Source of the DNA: Saprospirales bacterium GYS_P2D | Lineage (GTDB): Bacteria; Bacteroidota; Bacteroidia; Chitinophagales; Saprospiraceae | Reading direction: 5' to 3' | DNA: 64,000 nt | Assembly (NCBI GenBank): GCA_009833045.1 | Contig: WUUP01000001.1 | Span: forward strand, 241,586-305,585 | Part shown: positions 10,205 through 18,214 of the stretch, in pieces | Layout of the letters: each line of letters opens with the position of its first letter | Position numbering within the stretch: position 1 is the first letter of the stretch | Notes under the pieces: model-generated | What the model was told of the DNA's origin: nothing | Databases searched by the model: none | What the model saw: the letters and a program-made list of their open reading frames with translations, nothing else | Position numbers and translations under genes: made by a program

Positions 10205-10833
10205 CACTCCAAGAGCATGACACAGATCTGCTAAATCTCTAATTCAATCCTATCCGCTCCATGGGCTTAGCATAGATCTGCTAAATCTCTAAGATTTTGC
10301 AGATCATCCTCCGACCCTACCAAAATCGCAGACAGAGATTTTGCAGATCACCCTCCGATCCAGCCAAAATCGCAGACAGATCTGACAAATCTTCAAGATT
10401 TGGTAGATCTCATCACGGGCTCACAGCCAAAATCGTATGAGAAAATGTAAAAACTATAAACACCCCTTCACACTCAATCCTTTCCGCACCATGGGCTCAG
10501 CATAGATCTGCTAAATCTCTAAGATTTTGCAGATCACCCTCCGATCCAGCCAAAATCGCAGACAGATCTGCCAAATCTCCAAGATTTGGTAGATCTCATC
10601 ATGGGCTCACAGCCGATATCCCAAGAGAAAATATAAAAACCCTAAACACCCCTTCACACTCAATCCTACCCACTCCAAGAGCATGACACAGATCTGCTAA
10701 ATCTCTAATTCAATCCTTTCCGCACCATGGACTTAGCATAGATCTGCTAAATCTCTAAGATTTTGCAGATCACCCTCCGATCCAGCCAAAACACGCAGAC
10801 AGATCTGCTAAATCTCTAAGATTTGGTAGATCT
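10205..10833. repeat. Array of palindromic repeats (about 230-bp higher-order unit, three copies)
   Basis: The gap 10089-10888 has no gene. It holds two alternating hairpin types. Type I reads AGATCTGCTAAATCT, a 3-base turn, then AGATTTTGCAGATC, and occurs at 10274-10305, 10504-10535 and 10740-10771. Type II ends in AGATTTGGTAGATCT and occurs at 10378-10410, 10564-10596 and 10801-10833. Half-hairpins lie at 10224-10244, 10336-10349 and 10690-10710. Conserved linkers (CAATCCTTTCCGCACCATGG before type I; CACCCTCCGATCCAGCC between types) repeat with spacings of 230 and 236 bp. Sequence outside these copies in the gap shows nothing recognisable. The pattern fits a REP/BIME-like element cluster. 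Confidence 0.85.
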
Positions 10834-10888
10834 CATCATGGGCTCACAACCAATATCCCAAGAGAAAACAGTCCAAAGAAAAAAGCCC

Positions 10889-12910
10889 CTACTCCCCCAC
10901 TGGCAATACGATCTCAAATGTCGTCCCTTGTCCAACTACGGAGTCGAGTATACGGATCTGAGCTCCCATCTTACGGAGTATCTTTTTAGTGGTAGACAGG
11001 CCTATGCCACTACCTGCATACTCGGAGCGAGTATGTAGTCGCTGAAACATCTGAAAAACCATATCGTGATAGTCATCATCGATACCGATACCATTGTCCT
11101 TCACATAGATGTGGTATTCAGCTCCGACTTTTTCTGACCAGATACTGATAGCAGGAGTATTAGATTCATTGTACTTGATACCATTCTCGATGAGATTTTG
11201 GAATACGATGAACATCATAGATCGCTGTAGCGTCACTGTAGGCAGATTATGATAGCTCACTGCAGCATTACGCTCTGAGATGAAAGTAGAAAGTGTGCTT
11301 TTCACCTCTTCGACTACATCTTTGAGAGGAGTAGAGACTGCGGTTTCTTCATCTGATTCACTACTCTGATACATTTGGATATCAGCTACGAGATTACTGA
11401 GTTGCATACCTGACTTCTCTATGATACCTGTATAGGTCTGGAGCTCTTTTTGATCCTGCGTCTTGAGTCGTAGCAACTTAGTGAATCCTACTATCGAGCG
11501 TATCGGCTCTTTCAGATCATGAGCTACCATATAGTTAAACTGGCGAAGCTCTTCATTCTTTTGGGATAGATCTTGATTGAGCTTATTGAGGCTGCGTGTC
11601 TTTAGCTCGACTTCCTTTTCGAGGCTGGTAGCATACTGCAGTCTCTTACGGCGATTGATATAGAGATAGGCCACACTCGATATAGCCAATGACAAGAGCG
11701 ACAATACCAAAAGAAGCTGATATCCTTGGTTTCGGATACGTAGATCTGATATCTCATTCTCTTGCTGGAGCTGTGCCAGTTCTTGCTCTTTTTGGCTCAG
11801 AGCCAATCGTATGTCTAAGAAGTCTTGTTGATTGTTTTGATAAAACTTGAGCCTCTTTTTTTGGAGTTCATTTTTAGCTTCTAATGACTCAATCAGCCGA
11901 GTTTTATCGCTCAACCGCTCATAAGCTCGTACTTTCAGATCGAGTACATGAGACTGCAGTAAGAAGTCCTCCTCTTTGACAGAAAGATCTTCTATAGACT
12001 GATAAAACTCCTCAAAGCGTCCTACCTCAAAGAGATACTTCATCTCCAGATAATTGATCCTGTGACGACTGACCTCAAATACATGCTCGTGTGCAAGATC
12101 TAAGAATCGACGAGCATCTTCATATCTCTCCAATGAGATAGCCAGATCGAGCATCCCCTGATAGTAGGCATCTAATAAGTAGGAGCGATCGTATGGCTCT
12201 TCATCATACAGCGAATCCTCGATACTCAGGAGGACTTCATAATGTTTCTCTGCTTTTTCAGATTGATTTTGAGCAATCAGCCACTCCGCTGTTTTCCCTT
12301 CATCATAGATATGGTTATAATAGTACTCATAGGCATCTTCCTGCTCTTGGAGCTGCTCCGTATACACCCGTGTCCGATCGATATACTCTATAGCGGTCTC
12401 ATAATCTTCAAAGTAGGCGTGATACTCTGCAATATTGCCTAAAGGATAAGACTGATAAGCCGGCAGATGTTTCTGATAAAAATCTAAAGATCTGTAGAAG
12501 TACTGCAAGCCTGTCTGATAATCGCCTATATAATTGTAGAGAGTTCCCATATTATTGAGCAAGAACCCTACTGACTCAGGCGGGTCGGTGAGACTATCTA
12601 TGTAAGACTCTGCGATGTATGCATACTCAAAAGACTTAGAGATGGAGTCGAGATCATAGTAAAGATTACTCAGCTCATAGGCATGGACAAAGGTGGCGGA
12701 GTCTATATCCAGCTCCACTGATAGTGTATAGAGCCGCAGCGCATAGTCCATTTCCAGCTTTTCGTCTTGGCGATATACCTGTTCGTAGTCTACTATGAGC
12801 TCCTCATACTCATGGAGGAGCTGATCTCGAGTAGGTTGTTTCAGCTTAAAAAAAGCCTGTGACTCAAGCCCGAGGGTAGAAAGTATTAGTATGAGACATA
12901 ATCTATACAT
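10889..12910 (-). CDS. TPR-containing membrane sensor histidine kinase
   Basis: The product is 673 residues. It has a signal peptide (first 20 residues), a periplasmic region of TPR-like helices (about 30-360), a coiled coil, one membrane segment near 395-415 (LLLVLSLLSLAISSVAYLYI), another coiled coil and a cytoplasmic kinase core. The phosphoacceptor H-box is MVAHDLKEPIR (His about 464). The N-box is FQNLIENGIKYN, the G1 box KDNGIGID and the G2 box GSGIGLSTTKKIL. All catalytic elements look intact. No response regulator is adjacent, so the partner is encoded elsewhere. The palindromic array begins immediately downstream. Confidence 0.93.
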   Translation of the reverse strand: MYRLCLILILSTLGLESQAFFKLKQPTRDQLLHEYEELIVDYEQVYRQDEKLEMDYALRLYTLSVELDIDSATFVHAYELSNLYYDLDSISKSFEYAYIAESYIDSLTDPPESVGFLLNNMGTLYNYIGDYQTGLQYFYRSLDFYQKHLPAYQSYPLGNIAEYHAYFEDYETAIEYIDRTRVYTEQLQEQEDAYEYYYNHIYDEGKTAEWLIAQNQSEKAEKHYEVLLSIEDSLYDEEPYDRSYLLDAYYQGMLDLAISLERYEDARRFLDLAHEHVFEVSRHRINYLEMKYLFEVGRFEEFYQSIEDLSVKEEDFLLQSHVLDLKVRAYERLSDKTRLIESLEAKNELQKKRLKFYQNNQQDFLDIRLALSQKEQELAQLQQENEISDLRIRNQGYQLLLVLSLLSLAISSVAYLYINRRKRLQYATSLEKEVELKTRSLNKLNQDLSQKNEELRQFNYMVAHDLKEPIRSIVGFTKLLRLKTQDQKELQTYTGIIEKSGMQLSNLVADIQMYQSSESDEETAVSTPLKDVVEEVKSTLSTFISERNAAVSYHNLPTVTLQRSMMFIVFQNLIENGIKYNESNTPAISIWSEKVGAEYHIYVKDNGIGIDDDYHDMVFQMFQRLHTRSEYAGSGIGLSTTKKILRKMGAQIRILDSVVGQGTTFEIVLPVGE

Positions 12911-13059
12911 GCTCTACATTAAATGGTAGATAGGCTGATGACCATACTATCTAATGGATGAATAGATGACACACTGATAGTGGTCGAGGACTATCACATC
13001 TCATATAGACAATGTCGGCAATCTTACACTTTAAGTCTAATTACCTTGCTAAAATCATT

Positions 13060-13611
13060 CTAATTTTTAGATCCATGATGGATATACTCCATCGGCACAT
13101 TGATGAATCGCTTGATATACAAATGATCAAATGCCTTGACGAATTTTTTCTTGTGAATAGAAGAATAAAGGAGCTGACTCATATGTCCACCTGGGACTAA
13201 CTGATCATAGACCAGTCTCAATAAGCGTTCAGTGTCCTCTTTGGAGAATAGTGTGAGGGGCAGCGAAGAAATCACGCTATCCACCGCTCCGTCGACATGC
13301 TCGGCTATTGTCTCGGCACCAGCATTGACTATAGTCAGTCGATCATCATCGATCATCTCTCTGACATGTGCGACAAACTCTGGATTGACCTCAAAGCTAT
13401 AGAGCTGTGACTCAGGATGTAGGCGATCTAATATCCGCTGCGTGATATTGCCATGACCAGTACCAAATTCTACGATGACCTGCTTTCGATTGGGATCCAC
13501 ATATTTAGTGATCTCATTCTCTACCTTCTTGCTCGACTGTCTGAATGCGCCAGTAGTACGGATGTTTTTGGCAAATTCTATAGAAGTCTTTAATAAGTCT
13601 GTATTTATCAT
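13060..13611 (-). CDS. SAM-dependent methyltransferase, PmtA-like (phospholipid N-methyltransferase type)
   Basis: The product is 183 residues with a Rossmann methyltransferase fold. Motif I is VIVEFGTGHGNIT near residue 46, the acidic second-strand end is FEVNPEF, and the SSLPLTLF segment matches the S-x-LP-x-x-F post-motif seen in phosphatidylethanolamine N-methyltransferases and KsgA-related enzymes. The length also fits small bacterial Pmt enzymes. A lipid headgroup substrate is the likeliest reading but is inferred. It is divergent from the TPR protein at 13769. Confidence 0.75.
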   Translation of the reverse strand: MINTDLLKTSIEFAKNIRTTGAFRQSSKKVENEITKYVDPNRKQVIVEFGTGHGNITQRILDRLHPESQLYSFEVNPEFVAHVREMIDDDRLTIVNAGAETIAEHVDGAVDSVISSLPLTLFSKEDTERLLRLVYDQLVPGGHMSQLLYSSIHKKKFVKAFDHLYIKRFINVPMEYIHHGSKN

Positions 13612-13677
13612 TTGATTACTTGGTCTGGCTGATGAGGCTGCAATGATACGACTATGAAACAGTATATGTAGCGGAAT

Positions 13678-13700
13678 ATGTTCCCAAAATAATGGAACAT
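13678..13700. promoter_or_regulatory. Inverted repeat in a divergent intergenic region
   Basis: ATGTTCC and GGAACAT form a perfect 7-bp dyad with a 9-base centre, located between the divergently read methyltransferase and TPR protein genes. It is a candidate operator. No regulator is identified. Confidence 0.3.
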
Positions 13701-13768
13701 TAGTATATCCATTTGGCAGTTACATCGATTTATCACTATCTTAATCCTATCGAGAGTCTATATGAGCT

Positions 13769-14284
13769 ATGAATAAATCAGAGACGATCAAGGCGGTAGG
13801 TATGACGGCTTTAGTAGGTATACTTTTAGCGGTGGTCATATATCAGTTCTTTTCGCTGAATAGTGAGGCCTTCACACGACCTCCTCAAAAAATCGAACTC
13901 ATGGCAGGAGATGGATATTACGAGCGCCGCAAAGAGCGCAACATCGAAAGTATGAATCAGTCCTATGCAGAGAGCATGACTCTCGGACATGCCTACTTGG
14001 ACGAGGACTATCTGGACCAAGCCATGAATCACTTTTTCACTGCTAAGACCCTATTCCCCACGAGGATGGGCCCGAGAAAAAATCTCTGCTACAGCTATAT
14101 GGTACTCTGCCAGCAGGATTATCGATGGTGCGATCAGGCACAGAGAGAGATCTACTATGCGATGAAGTATGTCACTGATCAAGACAAAGAAACTAAAGAC
14201 TATATCCTCCTGCTGGCTGACCTGGTACAGATGGACACTATCCTGACTATGGACGAGGCAGATGCTATGAGTGCCATCTTTTAG
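13769..14284 (+). CDS. Small membrane-anchored TPR-like protein
   Basis: The product is 171 residues with one N-terminal membrane helix (about residues 9-29, AVGMTALVGILLAVVIYQFF) and a helical exported or periplasm-facing part. The segment from about residue 70 (YLDEDYLDQAMNHFFTAKTL, then the CYSYMVLC and CDQAQREIYYAMKYV helices) has the spacing of one or two TPR units. No enzymatic motif is seen. A mechanosensitive channel gene follows 108 bp downstream. The function is unknown. Confidence 0.65.
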   Translation: MNKSETIKAVGMTALVGILLAVVIYQFFSLNSEAFTRPPQKIELMAGDGYYERRKERNIESMNQSYAESMTLGHAYLDEDYLDQAMNHFFTAKTLFPTRMGPRKNLCYSYMVLCQQDYRWCDQAQREIYYAMKYVTDQDKETKDYILLLADLVQMDTILTMDEADAMSAIF

Positions 14285-14392
14285 TGGCTTTCGCCAAATA
14301 ATACTTTAACACTTCACCGACCCACATATTGGTGACTGTATTCACCACATTCGTCATAATGAGCATACAAAACAATATAAAATCAACTCATT

Positions 14393-15202
14393 ATGAATTT
14401 TGACCTTAACTCAAGTATTAACGCCCTCCTCGACAATGCGATCCAGTGGGCTCCAAAATTAGTCAGTGCTATTCTGATCCTGATCATTGGATTTTGGATA
14501 GTAGGCATGATCACTCGCATGATCGGCAAGGCTTTTGACAGATCAGGACTGGATAAAGATGTACAGCCATTCCTCAAGTCTCTCATCAGCGTCCTACTTA
14601 AGATCTTAGTCGTACTCAGTGCTGCCAGTGTGGTAGGTATCGAGATTACAGCCTTCGCAGCACTATTAGCAGGTGCTGGTCTGGCGATCGGAGCCGCTAT
14701 GTCAGGGACTTTGGGCCATTTCGCATCGGGTGTCATGATCCTGATATTCAAGCCCTACCGTGTCGGTGATCTGGTAGATGTACAGGGACAGCTCGGACAT
14801 GTCAAGGAGATCCAAGTATTCAACACGATCCTGACTACACTCGATCACAAAAAAGTCATCATCCCTAATGGTATCGCTACCAGTGGCATCATGACTAATC
14901 TCTCCGCAGAAGGAAAACTACGTGTAGATCTTAATGTCGCTATGCCATACGAAGAAGATTTTGACAAAGTACGAGGTATCATCAAAGGGGCTCTCGACAA
15001 GGTCCCTCAGAAAATGGCGGACGAACCAACTATCGAGATCGAAAAATTTGACGAAAACAATATACTACTCGCAGTACGACCTTATGCGACTCCAGAGCAA
15101 TACTGGGACGTTTACTTCAACTCATACCGTGAGATCAAGAAAGCCTTTGGCGAGGCAAATATCCCTGTCGCCTACCCTACTCGTAAGATTAAAAATGTGT
15201 AA
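14393..15202 (+). CDS. Small-conductance mechanosensitive channel, MscS family
   Basis: The product is 269 residues, near the size of E. coli MscS (286). Three transmembrane segments lie at about 20-40, 60-82 and 87-110; the third, pore-lining helix is rich in Ala and Gly (LLAGAGLAIGAAMSGTLGHF). A beta domain follows (FKPYRVGDLVDV, then KKVIIPNG), then an alpha/beta vestibule. It should open under membrane tension and release solutes during hypo-osmotic shock. A strong terminator lies 35 bp downstream. A second MscS-type gene is at 21929-22795. Confidence 0.93.
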   Translation: MNFDLNSSINALLDNAIQWAPKLVSAILILIIGFWIVGMITRMIGKAFDRSGLDKDVQPFLKSLISVLLKILVVLSAASVVGIEITAFAALLAGAGLAIGAAMSGTLGHFASGVMILIFKPYRVGDLVDVQGQLGHVKEIQVFNTILTTLDHKKVIIPNGIATSGIMTNLSAEGKLRVDLNVAMPYEEDFDKVRGIIKGALDKVPQKMADEPTIEIEKFDENNILLAVRPYATPEQYWDVYFNSYREIKKAFGEANIPVAYPTRKIKNV

Positions 15203-15236
15203 ATTATAAACTCATTCCCGATTTTATTCGAATTGA

Positions 15237-15265
15237 GGCGTGTCCATCCTAGGCACGCCTTTTTT
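15237..15265 (+). terminator. Intrinsic terminator after the MscS gene
   Basis: GGCGTG pairs with CACGCC across a short loop and is followed by TTTTTTC. It lies 35 bp beyond the channel stop codon and argues against starting the pirin gene at the in-frame codon at 15240, which falls inside the hairpin. Confidence 0.85.
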
Positions 15266-15320
15266 CATTGAACCAATCTGGAAATATAATAGTTATATCA
15301 ATGTTCAAACATTAATAGCT

Positions 15321-16199
15321 ATGCCTACATTAAAATCCATATCTCAGATCATCCACTCTCAGCGAGTGAATATGGGAGGTAATATGATCGAGCAGCCCCT
15401 CCCGAGCACCTCGGTGGAGCAGGTCGATCCATTCCTCTTGATACACCATTGGGATCACGTCCTACCTGGAGGACAGCATCAGTCAGAGGTAGGTGTGGCT
15501 CCGCATCCACACAGAGGATTTGCACCAGTTACTATAATATTTCAGGGGGCTGTACATCATCGTGACTCTGCTGGATATGACAGCGTAGTGCATGCTGGCG
15601 GCACACAGTGGATGAATAGTGGCAGCGGCATCATACATAGTGAGCGACCTGCGCAGCAGTTAGCTGAGTCTGGAGGCCAGTTTGAATTTATCCAGTTTTG
15701 GATCAATGCTCCAGCCGCTCGTAAGATGGATGACGCCTATTATCAAGCCCTACAGGCCGAAGATACTCCACAGGTTATCTCTGATGATGGTCTATCTACG
15801 GTCAGTGTGATAGCTGGCGAATATCACGGTACTCAATCACCTATCAAGACCTATTCTCCGGTCAATATCTATCGTCTGGACATCCAGACTGGTGGCGAGA
15901 TAACACTGCCCAATCCGGCTACTTACAATGCACTGATATACTTATTGGATGGAGGTTTACAGATCAATAACAGCACTGATGCCAGAGCCAAAGACATGAT
16001 CATATTTGATCATGATGGAGATCATATCCAGATCAAAGGGCTCAATGATACACGTGCGATACTCCTATCTGGAGAGCCCATAAAAGAGCCTCTCGCCACC
16101 TATGGCCCATTCGTGATGAATAGTCAGCGAGAGCTGATGGATGCCATTCAGGATTTTCAGGCTGGCAAAATGGGGAGCTTAGTCGAGGACTTCAGTTAA
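15321..16199 (+). CDS. Pirin family protein
   Basis: The product is 292 residues, a bicupin. The N-terminal cupin carries the pirin metal-site pattern HPHRGF, HHRDS and the following SGSGIIHSE. Pirins bind Fe and some have quercetinase activity; others act as redox-linked cofactors. The in-frame codon at 15240 is inside a terminator hairpin, so the ATG at 15321 is the start. The 3' end overlaps the opposing cutA by 8 bp. A second pirin (48359-49228) has a more canonical sequence. Confidence 0.88.
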   Translation: MPTLKSISQIIHSQRVNMGGNMIEQPLPSTSVEQVDPFLLIHHWDHVLPGGQHQSEVGVAPHPHRGFAPVTIIFQGAVHHRDSAGYDSVVHAGGTQWMNSGSGIIHSERPAQQLAESGGQFEFIQFWINAPAARKMDDAYYQALQAEDTPQVISDDGLSTVSVIAGEYHGTQSPIKTYSPVNIYRLDIQTGGEITLPNPATYNALIYLLDGGLQINNSTDARAKDMIIFDHDGDHIQIKGLNDTRAILLSGEPIKEPLATYGPFVMNSQRELMDAIQDFQAGKMGSLVEDFS

Positions 16200-16512
16200 T
16201 AGATTCGTGGATCCATCTCCCATAATCCTCTGATATCTCAGCGATCTCGGTAGCTATGATCTCTGGTGTATCGTAGCTGTGTAGCTCCTTGATGCGCTCT
16301 TCGATGAGCTGATACTTAGCGAGAGTAGATTTGATAGTCAGTGTCCATTCTTCACTTTTCTCGAGCTTTCCTTCCCACTGATAGATACTTTTGATCGGGC
16401 CAGAGATCTGCACACATGCTGCGAGTCGCTCGGTTACGAGTCCCTCGGCTATGCTCTGAGCGAGCTCTGATGTCGGCGTAGTACACACTATCTGTACGAA
16501 TATATCAGTCAT
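16192..16512 (-). CDS. cutA: Divalent-cation tolerance protein CutA
   Basis: This 106-residue protein matches CutA in length and motifs: LAACVQISGPIKSIYQWEGK and EEWTLTIKST, then HSYDTPEI. CutA forms a trimeric ferredoxin-like fold and is linked to copper tolerance and, in various organisms, to signalling through partners. The gene converges with the pirin gene, with an 8-bp overlap, and is followed on its own strand by nothing obvious. Confidence 0.95.
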   Translation of the reverse strand: MTDIFVQIVCTTPTSELAQSIAEGLVTERLAACVQISGPIKSIYQWEGKLEKSEEWTLTIKSTLAKYQLIEERIKELHSYDTPEIIATEIAEISEDYGRWIHESIN

Positions 16513-16572
16513 ATCATTTGATTTTTGCTAAACGCCAAAAAGATACGACACAGCCATTATAGATTGACTTTC

Positions 16573-16833
16573 CTATCCATAGTATTTGTGTATCTGCCTC
16601 CGGACATAGCGCAGCCGATAGATACCTACTATCAGCATCACAGGAGCTATAGCCAATAATACCCATCCCAATAAGCGAATATCCTGCAAAAGCTCCAGTC
16701 GTAGTATCGCTACTCCCGAACTAAGTAATACGATGAAAGTCCTAAAGTAGGCCAAAAAGGTACGTTCGTTAGCCAGATGAGTACGCTGTAGGGCCAAGAT
16801 ATCTCTCGTGATGAGTTGGTCATTAGGCTTCAT
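16573..16833 (-). CDS. DUF202 family small membrane protein
   Basis: The product is 86 residues. It begins with the family hallmark RTHLANERTFLAYFRT and continues with two membrane helices (about 32-48 and 53-72), then a basic tail (RLRYVRRQIHKYYG). DUF202 (YidH-type) proteins are inner-membrane proteins of undefined role. It lies just upstream of cutA on the same strand, 60 bp apart, and might be co-transcribed. Confidence 0.9.
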   Translation of the reverse strand: MKPNDQLITRDILALQRTHLANERTFLAYFRTFIVLLSSGVAILRLELLQDIRLLGWVLLAIAPVMLIVGIYRLRYVRRQIHKYYG

Positions 16834-16923
16834 GATATATGACTTTTACTATACTAATCTACAAAAATACATGACTGGCAAGACTCCGCTCGTGAGTTAC
16901 ATCACTCGCTAAAATCTACATAT

Positions 16924-16986
16924 TCGATGATTTCAAGCTAATTCGTCAGATTAATTCGATGAATTCAAGCTAATTAATCGATTACG
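16924..16986. repeat. 63-bp direct repeat, copy A (3' side of ATPase gene)
   Basis: This copy matches 18152-18214 at 59 of 63 positions. It starts TCGATGATTTCAAGCTAATT and ends ATCGATTACG. Each copy contains two tandem occurrences of a TCGATGAATTCAAGCTAATT-like core, each able to fold weakly. The last bases overlap the TAA of the ATPase gene. The pair brackets that gene exactly. Confidence 0.9.
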
Positions 16987-18115
16987 GATTAATAAACTCT
17001 GCGTAATTAGAGCGATCTATCAGATCAAATGTAGAGTCCGGATATGTCTCTTGCCAACTTTTAGGTCCCTTGCTATTTCGTTTTCGCCATTTGAATTCAT
17101 AGCCGTGTAGTACTCCAGATGTCTCCTCCACATAGTCCAGCTCAGCACCTGAGTATAGTCGCCAGTAGTAGCAGTTTCTCTGTTGACGAGAGTACTCCAG
17201 GTACTTTTGGCGCTCTATGAATAAGAAGTTTTCCCACAGAGCCCCTTTGTCATTGCGCAGATGAAGTGGCTTAAAATCATCTATGACAGCATTGCGGATC
17301 CCCAGATCCCAGAAGTAATACTTCGACTGTTTCGTGATTTCTTTGCGCAGATTTCGACTGAATCCATGGAGCCCTTTGAGCACAAATGATTTCTCCAATA
17401 AATCAACATAGTGCTGTACGGTCTCTGTACTCAGTCCCAGCTGTCTACCCAGCTCCGCAAATGAGATCAACTGTCCCATCTGATAAGACAGCAATCTCAA
17501 TAGATCTCTGACTTTATTGGCATGTCGGATACCACTTAGCTCGAGTATGTCCTTATACAGATAGCTACTCGATAATGTCTTTAGATACTCAGACCTCATA
17601 TCGAGATTTCCATATTGAAATACCTCAGGGTATGAACCATATACTAATAGCTCCTCGATGCGACCATCGACCTCAAAGGCATTAGTATCCTGCACGAGCT
17701 CCTGGACACTGATCGGATATAGATGGTAGCTCCAGTACCTACCCGTCATCGCCTCCGATAGTGCAGACGCCAGATCCAGTGAAGAAGATCCTGTAGCGAT
17801 CACCTTGAGATCAGGTAGCTCGTCATGTATGATCTTCAGCGTCAGGCCTACATTGTTGACACGCTGTGCCTCATCTAATAAAAAATAGTCATAGCCACTG
17901 AGCATCCCTTTTAGCCGGCTGAGGTCTCTACTCTCGAGTACATCATGATAGCGATTGAGGTCCGCATTGACATAGAGACACTTTCCATCACTGACATCCA
18001 TGATTGATTTGACTAAGGTAGTCTTACCTACCTGACGAGGGCCATAGACTACGATCAGCTTATTTGAGCTTTGCCATCGATCGAGCACAGAGGATTTGAT
18101 GATTCTGGGTATCAA
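16982..18115 (-). CDS. AAA-type ATPase with C-terminal DUF4143 domain
   Basis: The product is 377 residues. Walker A is GPRQVGKTT (residues 25-33), Walker B DYFLLDEAQRV, and the sensor-like ATGSSSLDL segment and YHLYPISVQEL follow, as in the AAA_14/DUF4143 family. A central winged-helix-like stretch (LGLSTETVQHYVDLLEKSFVL) precedes a nuclease-like C-terminal core, AELDYVE followed by GYEFKW, which resembles the D-ExK pattern. These proteins are common, often laterally transferred, and of uncertain function. This copy is bracketed by 63-bp direct repeats that also take in the end of the HMG-CoA reductase gene. Confidence 0.92.
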   Translation of the reverse strand: MIPRIIKSSVLDRWQSSNKLIVVYGPRQVGKTTLVKSIMDVSDGKCLYVNADLNRYHDVLESRDLSRLKGMLSGYDYFLLDEAQRVNNVGLTLKIIHDELPDLKVIATGSSSLDLASALSEAMTGRYWSYHLYPISVQELVQDTNAFEVDGRIEELLVYGSYPEVFQYGNLDMRSEYLKTLSSSYLYKDILELSGIRHANKVRDLLRLLSYQMGQLISFAELGRQLGLSTETVQHYVDLLEKSFVLKGLHGFSRNLRKEITKQSKYYFWDLGIRNAVIDDFKPLHLRNDKGALWENFLFIERQKYLEYSRQQRNCYYWRLYSGAELDYVEETSGVLHGYEFKWRKRNSKGPKSWQETYPDSTFDLIDRSNYAEFINP

Positions 18116-18151
18116 TTACTACTTTGTTTATCACAAAGATAATTTTCTTAC

Positions 18152-18214
18152 TCGATGAATTCAAGCTAATTCGTCAGACTAATTCGATGAATTCAAGCCA
18201 ATTCATCGATTACG
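18152..18214. repeat. 63-bp direct repeat, copy B (overlaps the hmgA 3' end)
   Basis: This is the partner of 16924-16986, with four mismatches in 63. Its final 12 bp (18203-18214) encode the last three residues and stop codon of the HMG-CoA reductase gene on the minus strand. On that strand GATGAATT and AATTCATC form an 8-bp stem around GGCTTG directly after the stop. Confidence 0.9.

Noticed and set aside
10205-10833. Possible CRISPR array
   Set aside because: The repeats are palindromic, of two types, separated by conserved linkers rather than unique spacers of fixed length, and no cas genes are nearby.
10823-11038. Short plus-strand ORF of 71 residues
   Set aside because: It runs from repeat sequence into the reverse of the histidine kinase 3' end, which is clearly coding on the other strand.
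16982-18115. Antiphage defence gene
   Set aside because: AAA-DUF4143 proteins are widespread and of uncertain role. No other defence-related gene is adjacent, so I do not claim it.
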